Source: JANWVO01 sp964458495 (GTDB taxonomy: Bacteria; Acidobacteriota; Terriglobia; Bryobacterales; Bryobacteraceae). From it: DNA of 64,000 bases. Of this stretch, positions 41,652-49,983 are shown in pieces. The DNA lies in contig CAYWJB010000016.1 of the NCBI GenBank assembly GCA_964458495.1, positions 12,748 to 76,747 of the forward strand, in the 5' to 3' direction. The notes beneath the pieces are model-generated. The model saw nothing but the letters and a program-made list of their open reading frames with translations, did no database searches and was not told the origin of the DNA. A program made the position numbers and the translations under genes. How positions within the stretch are numbered: position 1 is the stretch's first letter; each line of letters starts with the position of its first letter.

Positions 41652-42106
41652 CTGCGGCCCGCTTCGTTCGCGGCTCTGATCATGTTTTGTTCGCGGCTCT
41701 GACTGCGCCTGCGGGTGGTCCATCATGCGCTGTCAGAGCCGCGAATGGAGGCCGCGCAGCGGCCGGAATGAGCGGTTGGGCCGGGGCATGGCCGCGGGGG
41801 TTGCCGGGGGACCGCGTGTTGGCGGCGGCATCGGACCGCTCACTCTCGCGGGCCTGCGGCCCGCTTCGTTCGCGGCTCTGATCATGTTTTGTTCGCGGCT
41901 CTGACTGCGCCTGCGGGTGGTCCATCATGCGCTGTCAGAGCCGCGAATGGAGGCCGCGCAGCGGCCGGAATGAGCGGTTGGGCCGGGGCATGGCCGCGGG
42001 GGTTGCCGGGGGACCGCGTGTTGGCGGCGGCATCGGACCGCTCACTCTCGCGGGCCTGCGGCCCGCTTCGTTCGCGGCTCTGATCATGTTTTGTTCGCGG
42101 CTCTGA
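41652..42106 (+). repeat. 202-bp perfect tandem repeat with inverted arms
   Basis: Two identical 202-bp units (41652-41853 and 41854-42055) are followed by a 51-bp partial third (42056-42106). This array fills most of the 534-bp gap between the two convergent homoserine dehydrogenase genes. Each unit carries TTCGCGGCTCTGAC and its exact inverse GTCAGAGCCGCGAA 28 bp apart (for example 41690-41703 and 41732-41745), plus an extra near-copy of the left arm at 41667-41680. A second inverted pair, TGAGCGGT/ACCGCTCA, lies in the right half. Identity between units points to recent duplication. Confidence 0.92.
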
Positions 42107-42171
42107 ATGCGGTTCGTTTGCCGGCCGGGCGGGGTAACGCTGAGGGGCAAGGGCGGACCTGCGTCTGGACT

Positions 42172-43134
42172 TCAGAGGCTGCGCGCCACGTCCACGAGGT
42201 CGGCGAAGACGCCGTAGGCGGTCTGTTCGAGCCCCGGATTCAAACTGAAGACGCCGAGATCGCCCATGCGGTCTGTGTGCAGAACTAGGACGTTCGAGGT
42301 CCCGCGCATCTGCGCCATCATGTCGGCGGCGTCGAGCACCTCGGCGCGCACGCGGATCCGGACGCCGTCCGGGGCAAGCCGCGCGCGGCTGACGAGCACA
42401 ATCCGCTTTCCCATGCGCTCGGTTTCAGCGATCTTTTCGGGCGTGAGCCGCCCGATGCCGCGGCGGTTCACGGCGGCGGGCGTCAAGCGCGCGTCCATCA
42501 GTACATTGGCCAGGGCGGCAGCCTTGCAGGCGCAGTCCCAGCCGTCGATGTCGAACCAGGGATCGGCTTCCGTGACGCCGAGGCGGCGCGCTTCCTCGAT
42601 TCCTTCTTCCAGCGTCATGCCATGGCGCATCGCTTCGAGAATGACCTGCGTGGTCGAGTTCAGCACGCCGGCGAAACCCAGGATGCGCGTGCCGGGCAGG
42701 CAGCTCCGGACGAGATTGAAGACGGGTGCACCGTCCATCACCGTGCTCTCGAAGCGGAACTCGACTCCCGCGTGCCGCGCCTCGTCGGCGAGGTCCGCGT
42801 AGCAGCAGGCGATGGGCCCCTTGTTTGCGGTGACCACGTGCATGCCGCGGGCGAAGGCGGCGCGGATGTGGCCGGCGGCGGGTTCGCCGTTCTCCGGATT
42901 CATCGTGGTGAGTTCGACGAGGATCTCGGCGCGGGCGCGGTCCAGGAATTCTTCCGCCGAAGCTGCCAGAGGGCCGAAATCAGGATCCTCCGGCAAGCCG
43001 TGAAGGTCGTACGCAGTTCCGTGGCGAAGGGTATGGGCGGCCACAATGCGGAACGGGTAGACGGTCCGTTGCTGTGCCAGGAGGCGCGCCAGCGCGCGCG
43101 CCACTCTTCCGTAACCGAGGATGGCGACTCTCAA
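42172..43134 (-). CDS. Short homoserine dehydrogenase paralogue lacking ACT
   Basis: 320 residues from TTG at 43134, preceded by GAGAGG at 8 bp; an ATG at 43164 is the alternative. Rossmann motif VAILGYGRVARAL, VTANKGPIACCY, and the catalytic region GVLNSTTQVILEAM with RRLGVTEADPWFDIDGWDCACKAA retain the homoserine dehydrogenase pattern, including the Asp of DIDGWD and the later Lys. No ACT domain is present. Such short forms are found beside full-length hom in several phyla. A homologous reaction on another semialdehyde is possible. TTG is favoured because the upstream duplication copy ends in TTGA there. Confidence 0.8.
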   Translation of the reverse strand: MRVAILGYGRVARALARLLAQQRTVYPFRIVAAHTLRHGTAYDLHGLPEDPDFGPLAASAEEFLDRARAEILVELTTMNPENGEPAAGHIRAAFARGMHVVTANKGPIACCYADLADEARHAGVEFRFESTVMDGAPVFNLVRSCLPGTRILGFAGVLNSTTQVILEAMRHGMTLEEGIEEARRLGVTEADPWFDIDGWDCACKAAALANVLMDARLTPAAVNRRGIGRLTPEKIAETERMGKRIVLVSRARLAPDGVRIRVRAEVLDAADMMAQMRGTSNVLVLHTDRMGDLGVFSLNPGLEQTAYGVFADLVDVARSL

Positions 43135-43337
43135 GACCCGAGCCTCTCGACGATGATGTCCCATCCAGTTTCCAGCGCGGCCTTGCGGCGGCGCAACCCG
43201 GAGGTGCGGGCGCGGGGCAGCGTGACCAGGATGGCGGATCTCAAAACTCGAGCTTCTCGATCAGCGCGTTCAACTCGGTTTCCATCGCGGCCTTGCGGCG
43301 GCGCAACTCGGAGATGCGATCCCGGAGTTGCGTGATG
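43118..43337. repeat. 110-bp imperfect tandem duplication across a stop/start junction
   Basis: Bases 43118-43227 and 43228-43337 align without gaps over 110 bp at roughly three-quarters identity. The right copy contains the true 3' end of the DUF4139 gene (stop at 43241-43243). The left copy contains a decayed version of the same tail, ending in a TGA that overlaps the TTG start of the short homoserine dehydrogenase. On the minus strand the left copy would encode SGLRRRKAALETG and the right SELRRRKAAMETE. Confidence 0.8.
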
Positions 43338-45211
43338 CGGACGTCGCCCTTGGCCAGTTCGGCGGCGTAGCGGTTGACCTGCTCCTGCTGGCCGGCGACG
43401 TTGCGCAGCGTGTTGATGTTCTGGCGCAGGCGCTCCTGCTCTGAACCAAGATCGCGCAATTCTGTTTCGGCGCGGCGGAGGTCGGCGTCGGCGCTTGCGA
43501 TCTCGCTCTTCCTGGCGGCGATGGCTTCCAGTTGCTGGCGCTCGGCGGCGCCGAGGGCGCGGTTCCGGGTGTAGGACACAAGAAAGTCGGGTGTGAGGGA
43601 GGAGATGGCGGTGGAGCTCTCCACTTCACGCTCCTCCACCACGGCGAGCTTCGAAGTTCCCTGCGGGGCGAGAGCCGCGGAGAACCTCCAGGAGGAAGGC
43701 GTCGTCTCGTCCGCCTTGGGCTTGAGCAGCTTCCAGCCCGGCGTGACAGCGTGTTCGACGAGCAGCGTCTTCTCCTTTGCTTCGGCATTGAAAACGGTGT
43801 AAACGGTGGTGCGCTGGATGGCGGTGCGCGTGGTGAGCACGCCGCGGCTGGCGCGGAAGCTGCGGATGGTTTCCTCGCCGGACTCAAAGCTGGTGGTGAC
43901 GCGCACCGCCTGATCGACGGCGTAGCTGATGAGGCGCTTCTCGCCGCTCTTGAGGACCTCCATCATCGCCTCTCCGGAATAGCCGGAAGAGTGGTAGACG
44001 GTGACGGGCCCGCCGTCGAGCGTCTTGCCGGTGGAGTTGGTGATCTCGGCGGCGTGGCGCGGGTTGGCTTGCGAGCGGTTGGAGTAGATCAGCAGCTTGC
44101 GCGCGGCGATCCTGCCCTGGAAAAAGGGCAGCAGGAGCGATTCGCCGGCGCGCGCATTGACGGGTGCGGAAAAGCTGTATTCGAACAGTTCGCCGGCTTC
44201 GCGCCCTTCCGCCGCCGGCTCGACGCTGCTCAACTCCATCGGGGCGGGAGCGGCGACAGCGGCCTCGTCGGCCGGCTTCCCGCGAAAGACCCTCATCGGA
44301 CCGGCCTGCGCGGCAAGCCGCTGCGCGGATTTCTCCTCGGTGGCGACGGCGCCCGCATGCAGCTGCGGCGCGGCAGGTTCAATGCCAGGCAGATCGACGA
44401 CCTTGCGCTGCAAATAGCGGGCTTCCAGCAGGCGTGTAAGGAAGGACACTGGCTTGCCGCTGACCACGCTCAGGGCGACCCCGTTCCAGTCCTCGCCGGT
44501 GGAGTTCTCGACAATCGCCCAGCCCTCCAGCGTGGCGTCGCCGGAGTCGGGCATCAGCAGGCGGTAGGTGGACTTCCAGACGGGCGCGGGCGCGAGGTAG
44601 CGCGCGGTGAGGCGACGGTCGCCGGAACCCGCGAGATCGACGAGGACGGTGCGGCGGTCGGGAACGAGATCCCTCGCCATGCGGGCGAGGGCATCGGCGA
44701 ACCGCTTCTGGAGGCGCGGGTCGGAGAAGCGGAGCCCGGAGGCGGCGTCGAGATCGAAGACGGCGAAGGCGCCCGAATCCAACAAAAGCGTGAGTTCCTG
44801 TTTTTGCCCCTGGTTGGGCAGCAGGGCGGCGCGCCCGGAGACGATGACGCCCGCGGCGGGGCTGCCGCGGTAGTCCATCTCGACGCGGGCGCCGCGCCAT
44901 TGATCGAGCAGCGCCGCGAGCGGCTGCTGCGGCTGGATCCGGACCGCCGCAGGCGGATCGCCTGCCGGCGCGGAATCAGTGAATTCATAGCGCACGCGCT
45001 GCACGCCTCCCGGCGCGTCGAGCACCAGCGACTTCAGAACGTCGTCGAGCTCCGCGGCGCGAAATTCGAGCGCCGCCGGCTCGCCCGCCTGCACCGTGCC
45101 CGATCGCTCATAAAAGGCGACGCCGTTCTTGTAGACGACGACGCGCCGGACAGGCAGGGGCGCCGCCGCAAGCAACCCTGCGGCGAGCAGGACGGAAAGG
45201 GTGAATTTCAT
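43241..45211 (-). CDS. Exported DUF4139 / MuiA-like protein
   Basis: 656 residues with a signal peptide (FTLSVLLAAGLLAAAPLP). VRRVVVYKNGVAFYERSG is the usual N-terminal strand set of this group. The central and C-terminal part matches DUF4139 (SYRLLMPDSGDATLEGWAIVENSTGEDWNG-like core, SVVSGKPVSFL, TVYTVFNAEAKEKTLLVEH). The last 110 residues are a heptad-rich coiled coil (AERQQLEAIAARKSEIASA and onwards to LNALIEKLEF). Mucoidy inhibitor A relatives share this plan. Cell-envelope location is likely; function unknown. Divergent from the response regulator at 45261. Confidence 0.82.
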   Translation of the reverse strand: MKFTLSVLLAAGLLAAAPLPVRRVVVYKNGVAFYERSGTVQAGEPAALEFRAAELDDVLKSLVLDAPGGVQRVRYEFTDSAPAGDPPAAVRIQPQQPLAALLDQWRGARVEMDYRGSPAAGVIVSGRAALLPNQGQKQELTLLLDSGAFAVFDLDAASGLRFSDPRLQKRFADALARMARDLVPDRRTVLVDLAGSGDRRLTARYLAPAPVWKSTYRLLMPDSGDATLEGWAIVENSTGEDWNGVALSVVSGKPVSFLTRLLEARYLQRKVVDLPGIEPAAPQLHAGAVATEEKSAQRLAAQAGPMRVFRGKPADEAAVAAPAPMELSSVEPAAEGREAGELFEYSFSAPVNARAGESLLLPFFQGRIAARKLLIYSNRSQANPRHAAEITNSTGKTLDGGPVTVYHSSGYSGEAMMEVLKSGEKRLISYAVDQAVRVTTSFESGEETIRSFRASRGVLTTRTAIQRTTVYTVFNAEAKEKTLLVEHAVTPGWKLLKPKADETTPSSWRFSAALAPQGTSKLAVVEEREVESSTAISSLTPDFLVSYTRNRALGAAERQQLEAIAARKSEIASADADLRRAETELRDLGSEQERLRQNINTLRNVAGQQEQVNRYAAELAKGDVRITQLRDRISELRRRKAAMETELNALIEKLEF

Positions 45212-45260
45212 GCGCTTGCTCCTCTGGTCATGATAAGGTCAAGGACACGCCGCAACGGTC

Positions 45261-45644
45261 ATGGCCATCCTGCTGGTGGACGACGAAAAGCCGCTGCTCG
45301 AACTGCTCAGGCGCTTTCTGGAACGCGCCGGCTATGAGGTGGACGTGTCGGAGACGGGATTCGGTGCGCTGGAGAAGTGCCGGTCGGCGCCCGGGAGGTA
45401 CTCGGTGGCGGTACTGGACCTGAAGCTGCCGGACATTGGCGGGGCGGAGTTGCTTCCGGAGCTGCTGGAAACATCGCCTGCGCTGAAGGTGCTGGTGGCC
45501 AGTGGGACGCCGTACAGCCCGCAGCGGCTGCCGGCGGCATTGCGGCCGCGGGTGCGTGCGCTGCTGAAGCCATTTGTGCCGAAAGAACTGCTGGAGGCGA
45601 TCCGGCTGCTGGGGGAGCAAGGGCGGGCGGCGTCAGTCCAGTAG
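45261..45644 (+). CDS. Single-domain response regulator
   Basis: A 127-residue CheY-like receiver with no output domain: AILLVDDEKPLLELL, phosphoacceptor Asp in VAVLDLKLPDIGG, Ser/Thr switch region VLVASGTPYSP and the Lys in ALLKPFVPKELL. It is flanked by a divergent DUF4139 gene (50 bp) and overlaps the convergent gene at 45633 by 12 bp. No kinase is adjacent. It differs from the receiver at 30317 and is not a close copy. Confidence 0.88.
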   Translation: MAILLVDDEKPLLELLRRFLERAGYEVDVSETGFGALEKCRSAPGRYSVAVLDLKLPDIGGAELLPELLETSPALKVLVASGTPYSPQRLPAALRPRVRALLKPFVPKELLEAIRLLGEQGRAASVQ

Positions 45645-46187
45645 CGCCTTGAGGCGTTCGGCGAAGTTTTCCTCGTCTTCGGTCCAAAGCAGGCGGCGTT
45701 CGGCGATGAGTTCGTTTTCGAGATCCGCGGCGAGGTGCAAGATGCTGCGGATGTTGGACTGCACGGGGCGCAGCTGGTCGCTGGCCGGCTCGGGCAGGTA
45801 AAGGCGCTGCGGGCCGAGGTCCAGACGGACGTGCTCGCCGCGGGGCGCGTCAAACCAGGGAGCGAAGATCTCGAGCAGGACGGTTGAAGGCTTGAGCTCC
45901 CACTGGCCGGTCCATTGCCAGAGGTCCCAGCGGAGCTGGACCTGGACGGCGATGTCGTCGTTAAGGTGTTCCTGGAGGCGGGAAGCCGCAGCCTGGGGGT
46001 CGAGATCGCCGTCGTAATATTCCTCCAGCAGGGGCGCCTCGCAGAAGGCGACGGGATACACGCGCAGCACGCCGCCGGGCAGAAGGCGGGACTGCGGGAA
46101 GACGGCGACGGCCTTTTTCAGGTAGAGAGGCAGGCCGACGGGGGCGAAGTTCTTCAGCCACAGCGAAAGGAAGAGCGGGTCGTGCAT
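45633..46187 (-). CDS. Conserved-looking protein of unknown function next to glgB
   Basis: 184 residues, soluble, no signal. The sequence opens MHDPLFLSLWLKNF and has a proline- and leucine-rich N-terminal half (GLPLYLKKAVAVFPQSRLLP) and a Trp-rich middle (LRWDLWQWTGQWELKP). The C-terminal 50 residues are helical and acidic. It follows glgB by 8 bp on the same strand, so the two are very probably co-transcribed and it may be a glycogen-associated accessory. No family is recognised. The 3' end overlaps the response regulator gene by 12 bp. Confidence 0.7.
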   Translation of the reverse strand: MHDPLFLSLWLKNFAPVGLPLYLKKAVAVFPQSRLLPGGVLRVYPVAFCEAPLLEEYYDGDLDPQAAASRLQEHLNDDIAVQVQLRWDLWQWTGQWELKPSTVLLEIFAPWFDAPRGEHVRLDLGPQRLYLPEPASDQLRPVQSNIRSILHLAADLENELIAERRLLWTEDEENFAERLKALLD

Positions 46188-46195
46188 GGGCGGTG

Positions 46196-48364
46196 TCAGT
46201 CTCCGGCGCGGCGGCAGACGGCAACGGCGAGCGGAGGCAGCGTGAGGGAAAGGCTCTGGCGGCGGCCGTGCATCTCGACGCGGTCGGTCCAGAGTTCGCC
46301 GTCATTGCCGACGCCGCTGCCGCCGAAGCGCTCCCAGTCGGTGTTGAAGATCTCCCGCCAGAGGCCCGGCTCGGGGACGCCGATGCGGTAGTTGTGACGG
46401 ACGACGGGAGTGAAATTGCACACCCAGACGGTGCAATCGCGCCCGTTTTTCGAACGCCGGAGGAAGCTGATGACGCTCGAATCGACGTCGTGGATGTCGA
46501 TCCAGTCGAAGCCGTTCCAGTGAAAATCCACTTCGTACAGGGAGGGTTCCGAAGCGTAGAAATGATTCAGCTCCCGGACGAACTCCTGCAATTTCCTGTG
46601 GAAATCGTACTGGAGCAGGTCCCAGCGAAGCTGTCCCTGCCAGTTCCATTCCTCGTACTGCCCGAGCTCGCAGCCCATGAAGAGGAGTTTCTTGCCCGGG
46701 TGCCCGTACATATAGCCGAGGAAGGCGCGTACGTTGGCGAAGCGCTGCCACTCGTCGCCGGGCATCTTGGCGATGAGGGACGCCTTCCCGTGGACCACCT
46801 CGTCGTGGGAGATAGGCAGGAGGAAGTTCTCGGTAAAGGCGTAGAGGAGGCTGAAAGTGATCTGGTTGTGGCGGAACTTCCGGAACAGGGGGTCGGCGCG
46901 GAAGTAGCCGAACATGTCGTGCATCCAGCCCATGTTCCACTTCATGGTGAAGCCGAGCCCGCCGGCATAGACGGGGTGCGAGACGCCGGCGAAGGAGGTG
47001 GACTCCTCGGCGATGGTGACGGCGCCGGGGACTTTGTGGGCCTCTTCGTTGAATTTCCGCAGGAAAGAAATGGCTTCCAGGTTCTCGTTGCCGCCGTATT
47101 TGTTGGGGATCCATTCCCCATCTTTTCGGCCGTAATCAAGGTAGAGAATGGAGGCGACGGCGTCGACGCGAAGGCCGTCGATATGATATTCCTTCAGCCA
47201 GAAAAGGGCATTCGAGATGAGAAAATTGCGGACCTCGTTGCGGGCATAATTGAAGATCAGCGTGCCCCATTCCTTGTGCTCCCCAAGGCGGGGATCCTCG
47301 TATTCATAGCAGGCGGTGCCGTCGAAGCGGGCCAGCCCGTGGGCGTCCCTCGGGAAGTGGCCGGGCACCCAGTCGACGATGACGCCGATGCCGTGCCGGT
47401 GGCACTCCTCGACGAAGAAGCGAAAATCGTCGGGCGAGCCGAAGCGGGCGGTGGGGGCGTAGTAGCCTGTGACCTGGTAGCCCCAGCTGCCTGCGTAGGG
47501 GTGCTCCATGACGGGCATCAGCTCGATGTGGGTGTAGCCGAGCCGCTGCACATAGGGCACGAGGTGGGCGGCGAGGTCGCGGTAGGTGAGGGGCTCGCCT
47601 TCGGGGGTTTTCATCCAGGATTCGAGGTGGACCTCGTAGCAGTTGAAGGGGCGCTCCAGCCAGTTGGTGCGGGCGCGGCGCTCCATCCATTCTCCGTCGT
47701 TCCACTGGTGGTGGCCGGTGGGCCAGACCATGGAGGCGGTGAGCGGTGGCTGTTCGGCGGCGAAGGCGTAGGGATCGCACTTCATCTCGGAGACGCCGAA
47801 GATTTTGGAGCGGACGAAGTATTTGTAGATGTCTCCCTGGCGTACGCCGGGGAGGAAGAGCTCCCAAATGCCTCCTTCGCGGCGGCGCATGGGATGGCGG
47901 AAAGAGTCCCATTGATTGAAACTGCCGGCGACGCAGACGGCTTCGGCGTTGGGGGCCCAGACGGCGAAGCGGCAACCCTGGACGCCGTCGATTTCCATGA
48001 GGTGCGCGCCCATGGTGCGCCACGCCTCGTAGTGGGTGCCCTCGGCGTGGAGGTAGACTTCGAAGTCGCTGAGCAGGAGGCCGAAGCGGTAGGGGTCCTC
48101 GACGATTTCCGTTCCGCCGCGATGGAGCGACAGTTCCAGCAGATAGCGGCCGGGGTGGTTGGCAAGTTGCGCGCCATAGAGGCCGCCGGGATGGAGCCTG
48201 GCCATGGGGACGCGGCCGCCGCCTTCCGGCAGCAGGGCGGCCTCGGCAGCGTGGGGGAGGAAGGCGCGGACGACCCACCCATCCTCGACGCGGTGCGGGC
48301 CGAGAACGGAGAACGGATCCCCATGGTAGCCGCCGACGATCGCGTCGAATTCACCGGGCATCAT
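46196..48364 (-). CDS. glgB: 1,4-alpha-glucan branching enzyme
   Basis: A 722- to 723-residue GH13 enzyme making alpha-1,6 branches in glycogen. An N-terminal beta domain (about 1-110) and CBM48 (RFAVWAPNAEAVCVAGSFNQ) precede the catalytic barrel. The nucleophile Asp is in GLRVDAVASILY, the acid/base Glu in VTIAEESTSF and the transition-state Asp in ISHDEVVHGKA. A C-terminal beta-sandwich closes it. Two adjacent ATGs at 48364 and 48361 are both possible; no good ribosome site is visible. Divergent from the deaminase gene 19 bp away and followed by an unknown partner. Confidence 0.95.
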   Translation of the reverse strand: MMPGEFDAIVGGYHGDPFSVLGPHRVEDGWVVRAFLPHAAEAALLPEGGGRVPMARLHPGGLYGAQLANHPGRYLLELSLHRGGTEIVEDPYRFGLLLSDFEVYLHAEGTHYEAWRTMGAHLMEIDGVQGCRFAVWAPNAEAVCVAGSFNQWDSFRHPMRRREGGIWELFLPGVRQGDIYKYFVRSKIFGVSEMKCDPYAFAAEQPPLTASMVWPTGHHQWNDGEWMERRARTNWLERPFNCYEVHLESWMKTPEGEPLTYRDLAAHLVPYVQRLGYTHIELMPVMEHPYAGSWGYQVTGYYAPTARFGSPDDFRFFVEECHRHGIGVIVDWVPGHFPRDAHGLARFDGTACYEYEDPRLGEHKEWGTLIFNYARNEVRNFLISNALFWLKEYHIDGLRVDAVASILYLDYGRKDGEWIPNKYGGNENLEAISFLRKFNEEAHKVPGAVTIAEESTSFAGVSHPVYAGGLGFTMKWNMGWMHDMFGYFRADPLFRKFRHNQITFSLLYAFTENFLLPISHDEVVHGKASLIAKMPGDEWQRFANVRAFLGYMYGHPGKKLLFMGCELGQYEEWNWQGQLRWDLLQYDFHRKLQEFVRELNHFYASEPSLYEVDFHWNGFDWIDIHDVDSSVISFLRRSKNGRDCTVWVCNFTPVVRHNYRIGVPEPGLWREIFNTDWERFGGSGVGNDGELWTDRVEMHGRRQSLSLTLPPLAVAVCRRAGD

Positions 48365-48383
48365 GCGGCTATTATGGCAATTC

Positions 48384-49316
48384 ATGGACCTGAGGTCACT
48401 CGAGAAGGCCGAACTGCACGTGCACCTGGAGGGCGCGGCGGCGCCGGAGACGCTGTGCGAGATCGTGCCCGGGCTGACGGCGGAGGAGGCGCGGGCGCGA
48501 AGCGGGTTCTCGAACTTCGGAGAATTTCTGCAGGTTTTCAAGTGGGTTCACACATGTCTGCGCCGCCCGGAACACTTCGCTCTGGTGCTCCGGCGGCTGC
48601 TCGAGCGGCTGGAAGGGGAGGGTGTGCGTTATGCAGAGGTGAACGTCAGCGCGGGGGTGATCCTGTGGCGCGGGCTGCCGCTGGACGAGTTTTTCCTCGC
48701 GCTGGCGGAGGAGGCGGAACGGGGCGCGATGCCGGTGCGGTTTCTCTTCGATGCGGTGCGGCAGTTCGGCGCGGACCATGTGCGGGCGACGGCGGAAGCG
48801 GCGGTACGGTGGCGCGGGCGGGGAGTCGTGGGTTTCGGCATTGGGGGGGATGAGGCGCGCGGGCCGGCGCGGCTGTACCGGGAGGTGTTCGACTACGCGC
48901 GCGCGCACGGGCTGGCGGCAGTGCCTCACGGCGGCGAAACGACGGGGCCGGAGAGCGTGTGGGAGGCGCTGGAGTGCGGGGCGCGGCGCATCGGGCACGG
49001 GATTCGCGCGGTGGAAGATCCGGCGCTGATGGATGAGCTGCGGCGGCGCGATGTGGCGCTGGAGATCTGCATCACAAGCAACGTGCGGACGGGCGCGGTG
49101 AGGAGCCTGGAGGAGCACCCGGTGCGGAGGTTGCATGAGGCGGGCGTGCCGCTGACGCTGAACACGGACGATCCGGCGCTGTTCGGGACGACGCTCGTGG
49201 GCGAATACGAGCTGGCGCGGGACGTTTTCGGATTTTCGGAAGAGGATCTGCGGATGCTGGCGCGCAACAGCTTCCGCTACGCGCTGGCGGCCCCGCCGGA
49301 GTCCTGTTCCGCCTGA
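48384..49316 (+). CDS. Adenosine deaminase family enzyme (possibly aminodeoxyfutalosine deaminase)
   Basis: A 310-residue zinc amidohydrolase of the adenosine deaminase family. The HxH zinc site is ELHVHLEGA, the catalytic Glu and zinc His are in VPHGGETTG, and RIGHGIRAVEDP and LNTDDPALFGTTL supply the remaining His and Asp residues. ATG 48384 is used because it starts directly before the conserved motif. SNVRTGAV and the overall length also fit the aminodeoxyfutalosine deaminases of the futalosine menaquinone route, so adenosine is not certain as the substrate. The 3' end overlaps convergent cysE by 40 bp. Confidence 0.85.
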   Translation: MDLRSLEKAELHVHLEGAAAPETLCEIVPGLTAEEARARSGFSNFGEFLQVFKWVHTCLRRPEHFALVLRRLLERLEGEGVRYAEVNVSAGVILWRGLPLDEFFLALAEEAERGAMPVRFLFDAVRQFGADHVRATAEAAVRWRGRGVVGFGIGGDEARGPARLYREVFDYARAHGLAAVPHGGETTGPESVWEALECGARRIGHGIRAVEDPALMDELRRRDVALEICITSNVRTGAVRSLEEHPVRRLHEAGVPLTLNTDDPALFGTTLVGEYELARDVFGFSEEDLRMLARNSFRYALAAPPESCSA

Positions 49317-49954
49317 GGGATTCTCGAAGCGAGATCGCGGACGAGCTTTTCGAGCTCTTCGACCCGCTGGGCCAGCTGTTCGATGGCCTGTCCTTCGGGG
49401 TCGGGGAGCTTGGCGTGCTCGAGGACCTCTTCGTTGTCGATGCGGCTGCGGACGATGCGGCCAGGGACGCCGACAACGGTGGAGTGATCGGGGACGGACT
49501 TGAGGACGACCGAGCCGGCGCCGATGCGGACGTGGTCGCCGATGGTGATGTTGCCGAGCACCTTGGCGCCGCTGCCGATGACGACGTGGTTGCCGAGCGT
49601 TGGGTGGCGCTTGCCGCGCTCCTTGCCGGTGCCGCCGAGGGTGACGCCCTGATAGAGGAGGCAATCGTCGCCGACGATGGCCGTTTCGCCGATGACCACG
49701 CCCATGCCGTGGTCGATGAAGAAGCGGCGGCCGATCTGCGCGCCGGGGTGAATCTCGATGCCGGTGAGCGACCGCGAGAGCTGGCTGATGATGCGGGCGG
49801 TGGTGGTGAAGCCCGCCTTGTAAAGCTTGTGAGCGAGGCGGTGGAAGAGGATCGCATGGAACCCGGGGTAACAGAACAGGATTTCGATGACGCTCTTGGC
49901 GGCGGGGTCTTCGCGGAAGATCGTGTCGATCTGTTCCCGGATGGTGCGAAACAT
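49277..49954 (-). CDS. cysE: Serine O-acetyltransferase
   Basis: A 225-residue left-handed beta-helix acetyltransferase making O-acetylserine for cysteine. The N-terminal helical domain starts MFRTIREQIDTIFRED. The hexapeptide core runs from TGIEIHPGAQIGRRFFIDHG to GSVVLKSVPDHSTVVGVPG. The catalytic His and Asp lie in FIDHGMGVVIGE, and KRHPTLGNHVVIG is the conserved loop. A C-terminal coiled tail (AQRVEELEKLV) is longer than in E. coli CysE. The frame is open further upstream, but the match begins at 49954. Next gene upstream is the LOG protein, 29 bp away. Confidence 0.93.
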   Translation of the reverse strand: MFRTIREQIDTIFREDPAAKSVIEILFCYPGFHAILFHRLAHKLYKAGFTTTARIISQLSRSLTGIEIHPGAQIGRRFFIDHGMGVVIGETAIVGDDCLLYQGVTLGGTGKERGKRHPTLGNHVVIGSGAKVLGNITIGDHVRIGAGSVVLKSVPDHSTVVGVPGRIVRSRIDNEEVLEHAKLPDPEGQAIEQLAQRVEELEKLVRDLASRIPQAEQDSGGAASA

Positions 49955-49983
49955 CGTGTGTTCCCTATTATGCGCCCGGCGGC

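Noticed and set aside
41687..42083. Two identical 64-codon reading frames in the 202-bp units
   Set aside because: They exist only because the DNA repeats. The start has no ribosome site and the composition is unlike a protein.
41652..42106. CRISPR array
   Set aside because: The unit is 202 bp, tandem without unique spacers, and no cas genes are nearby.
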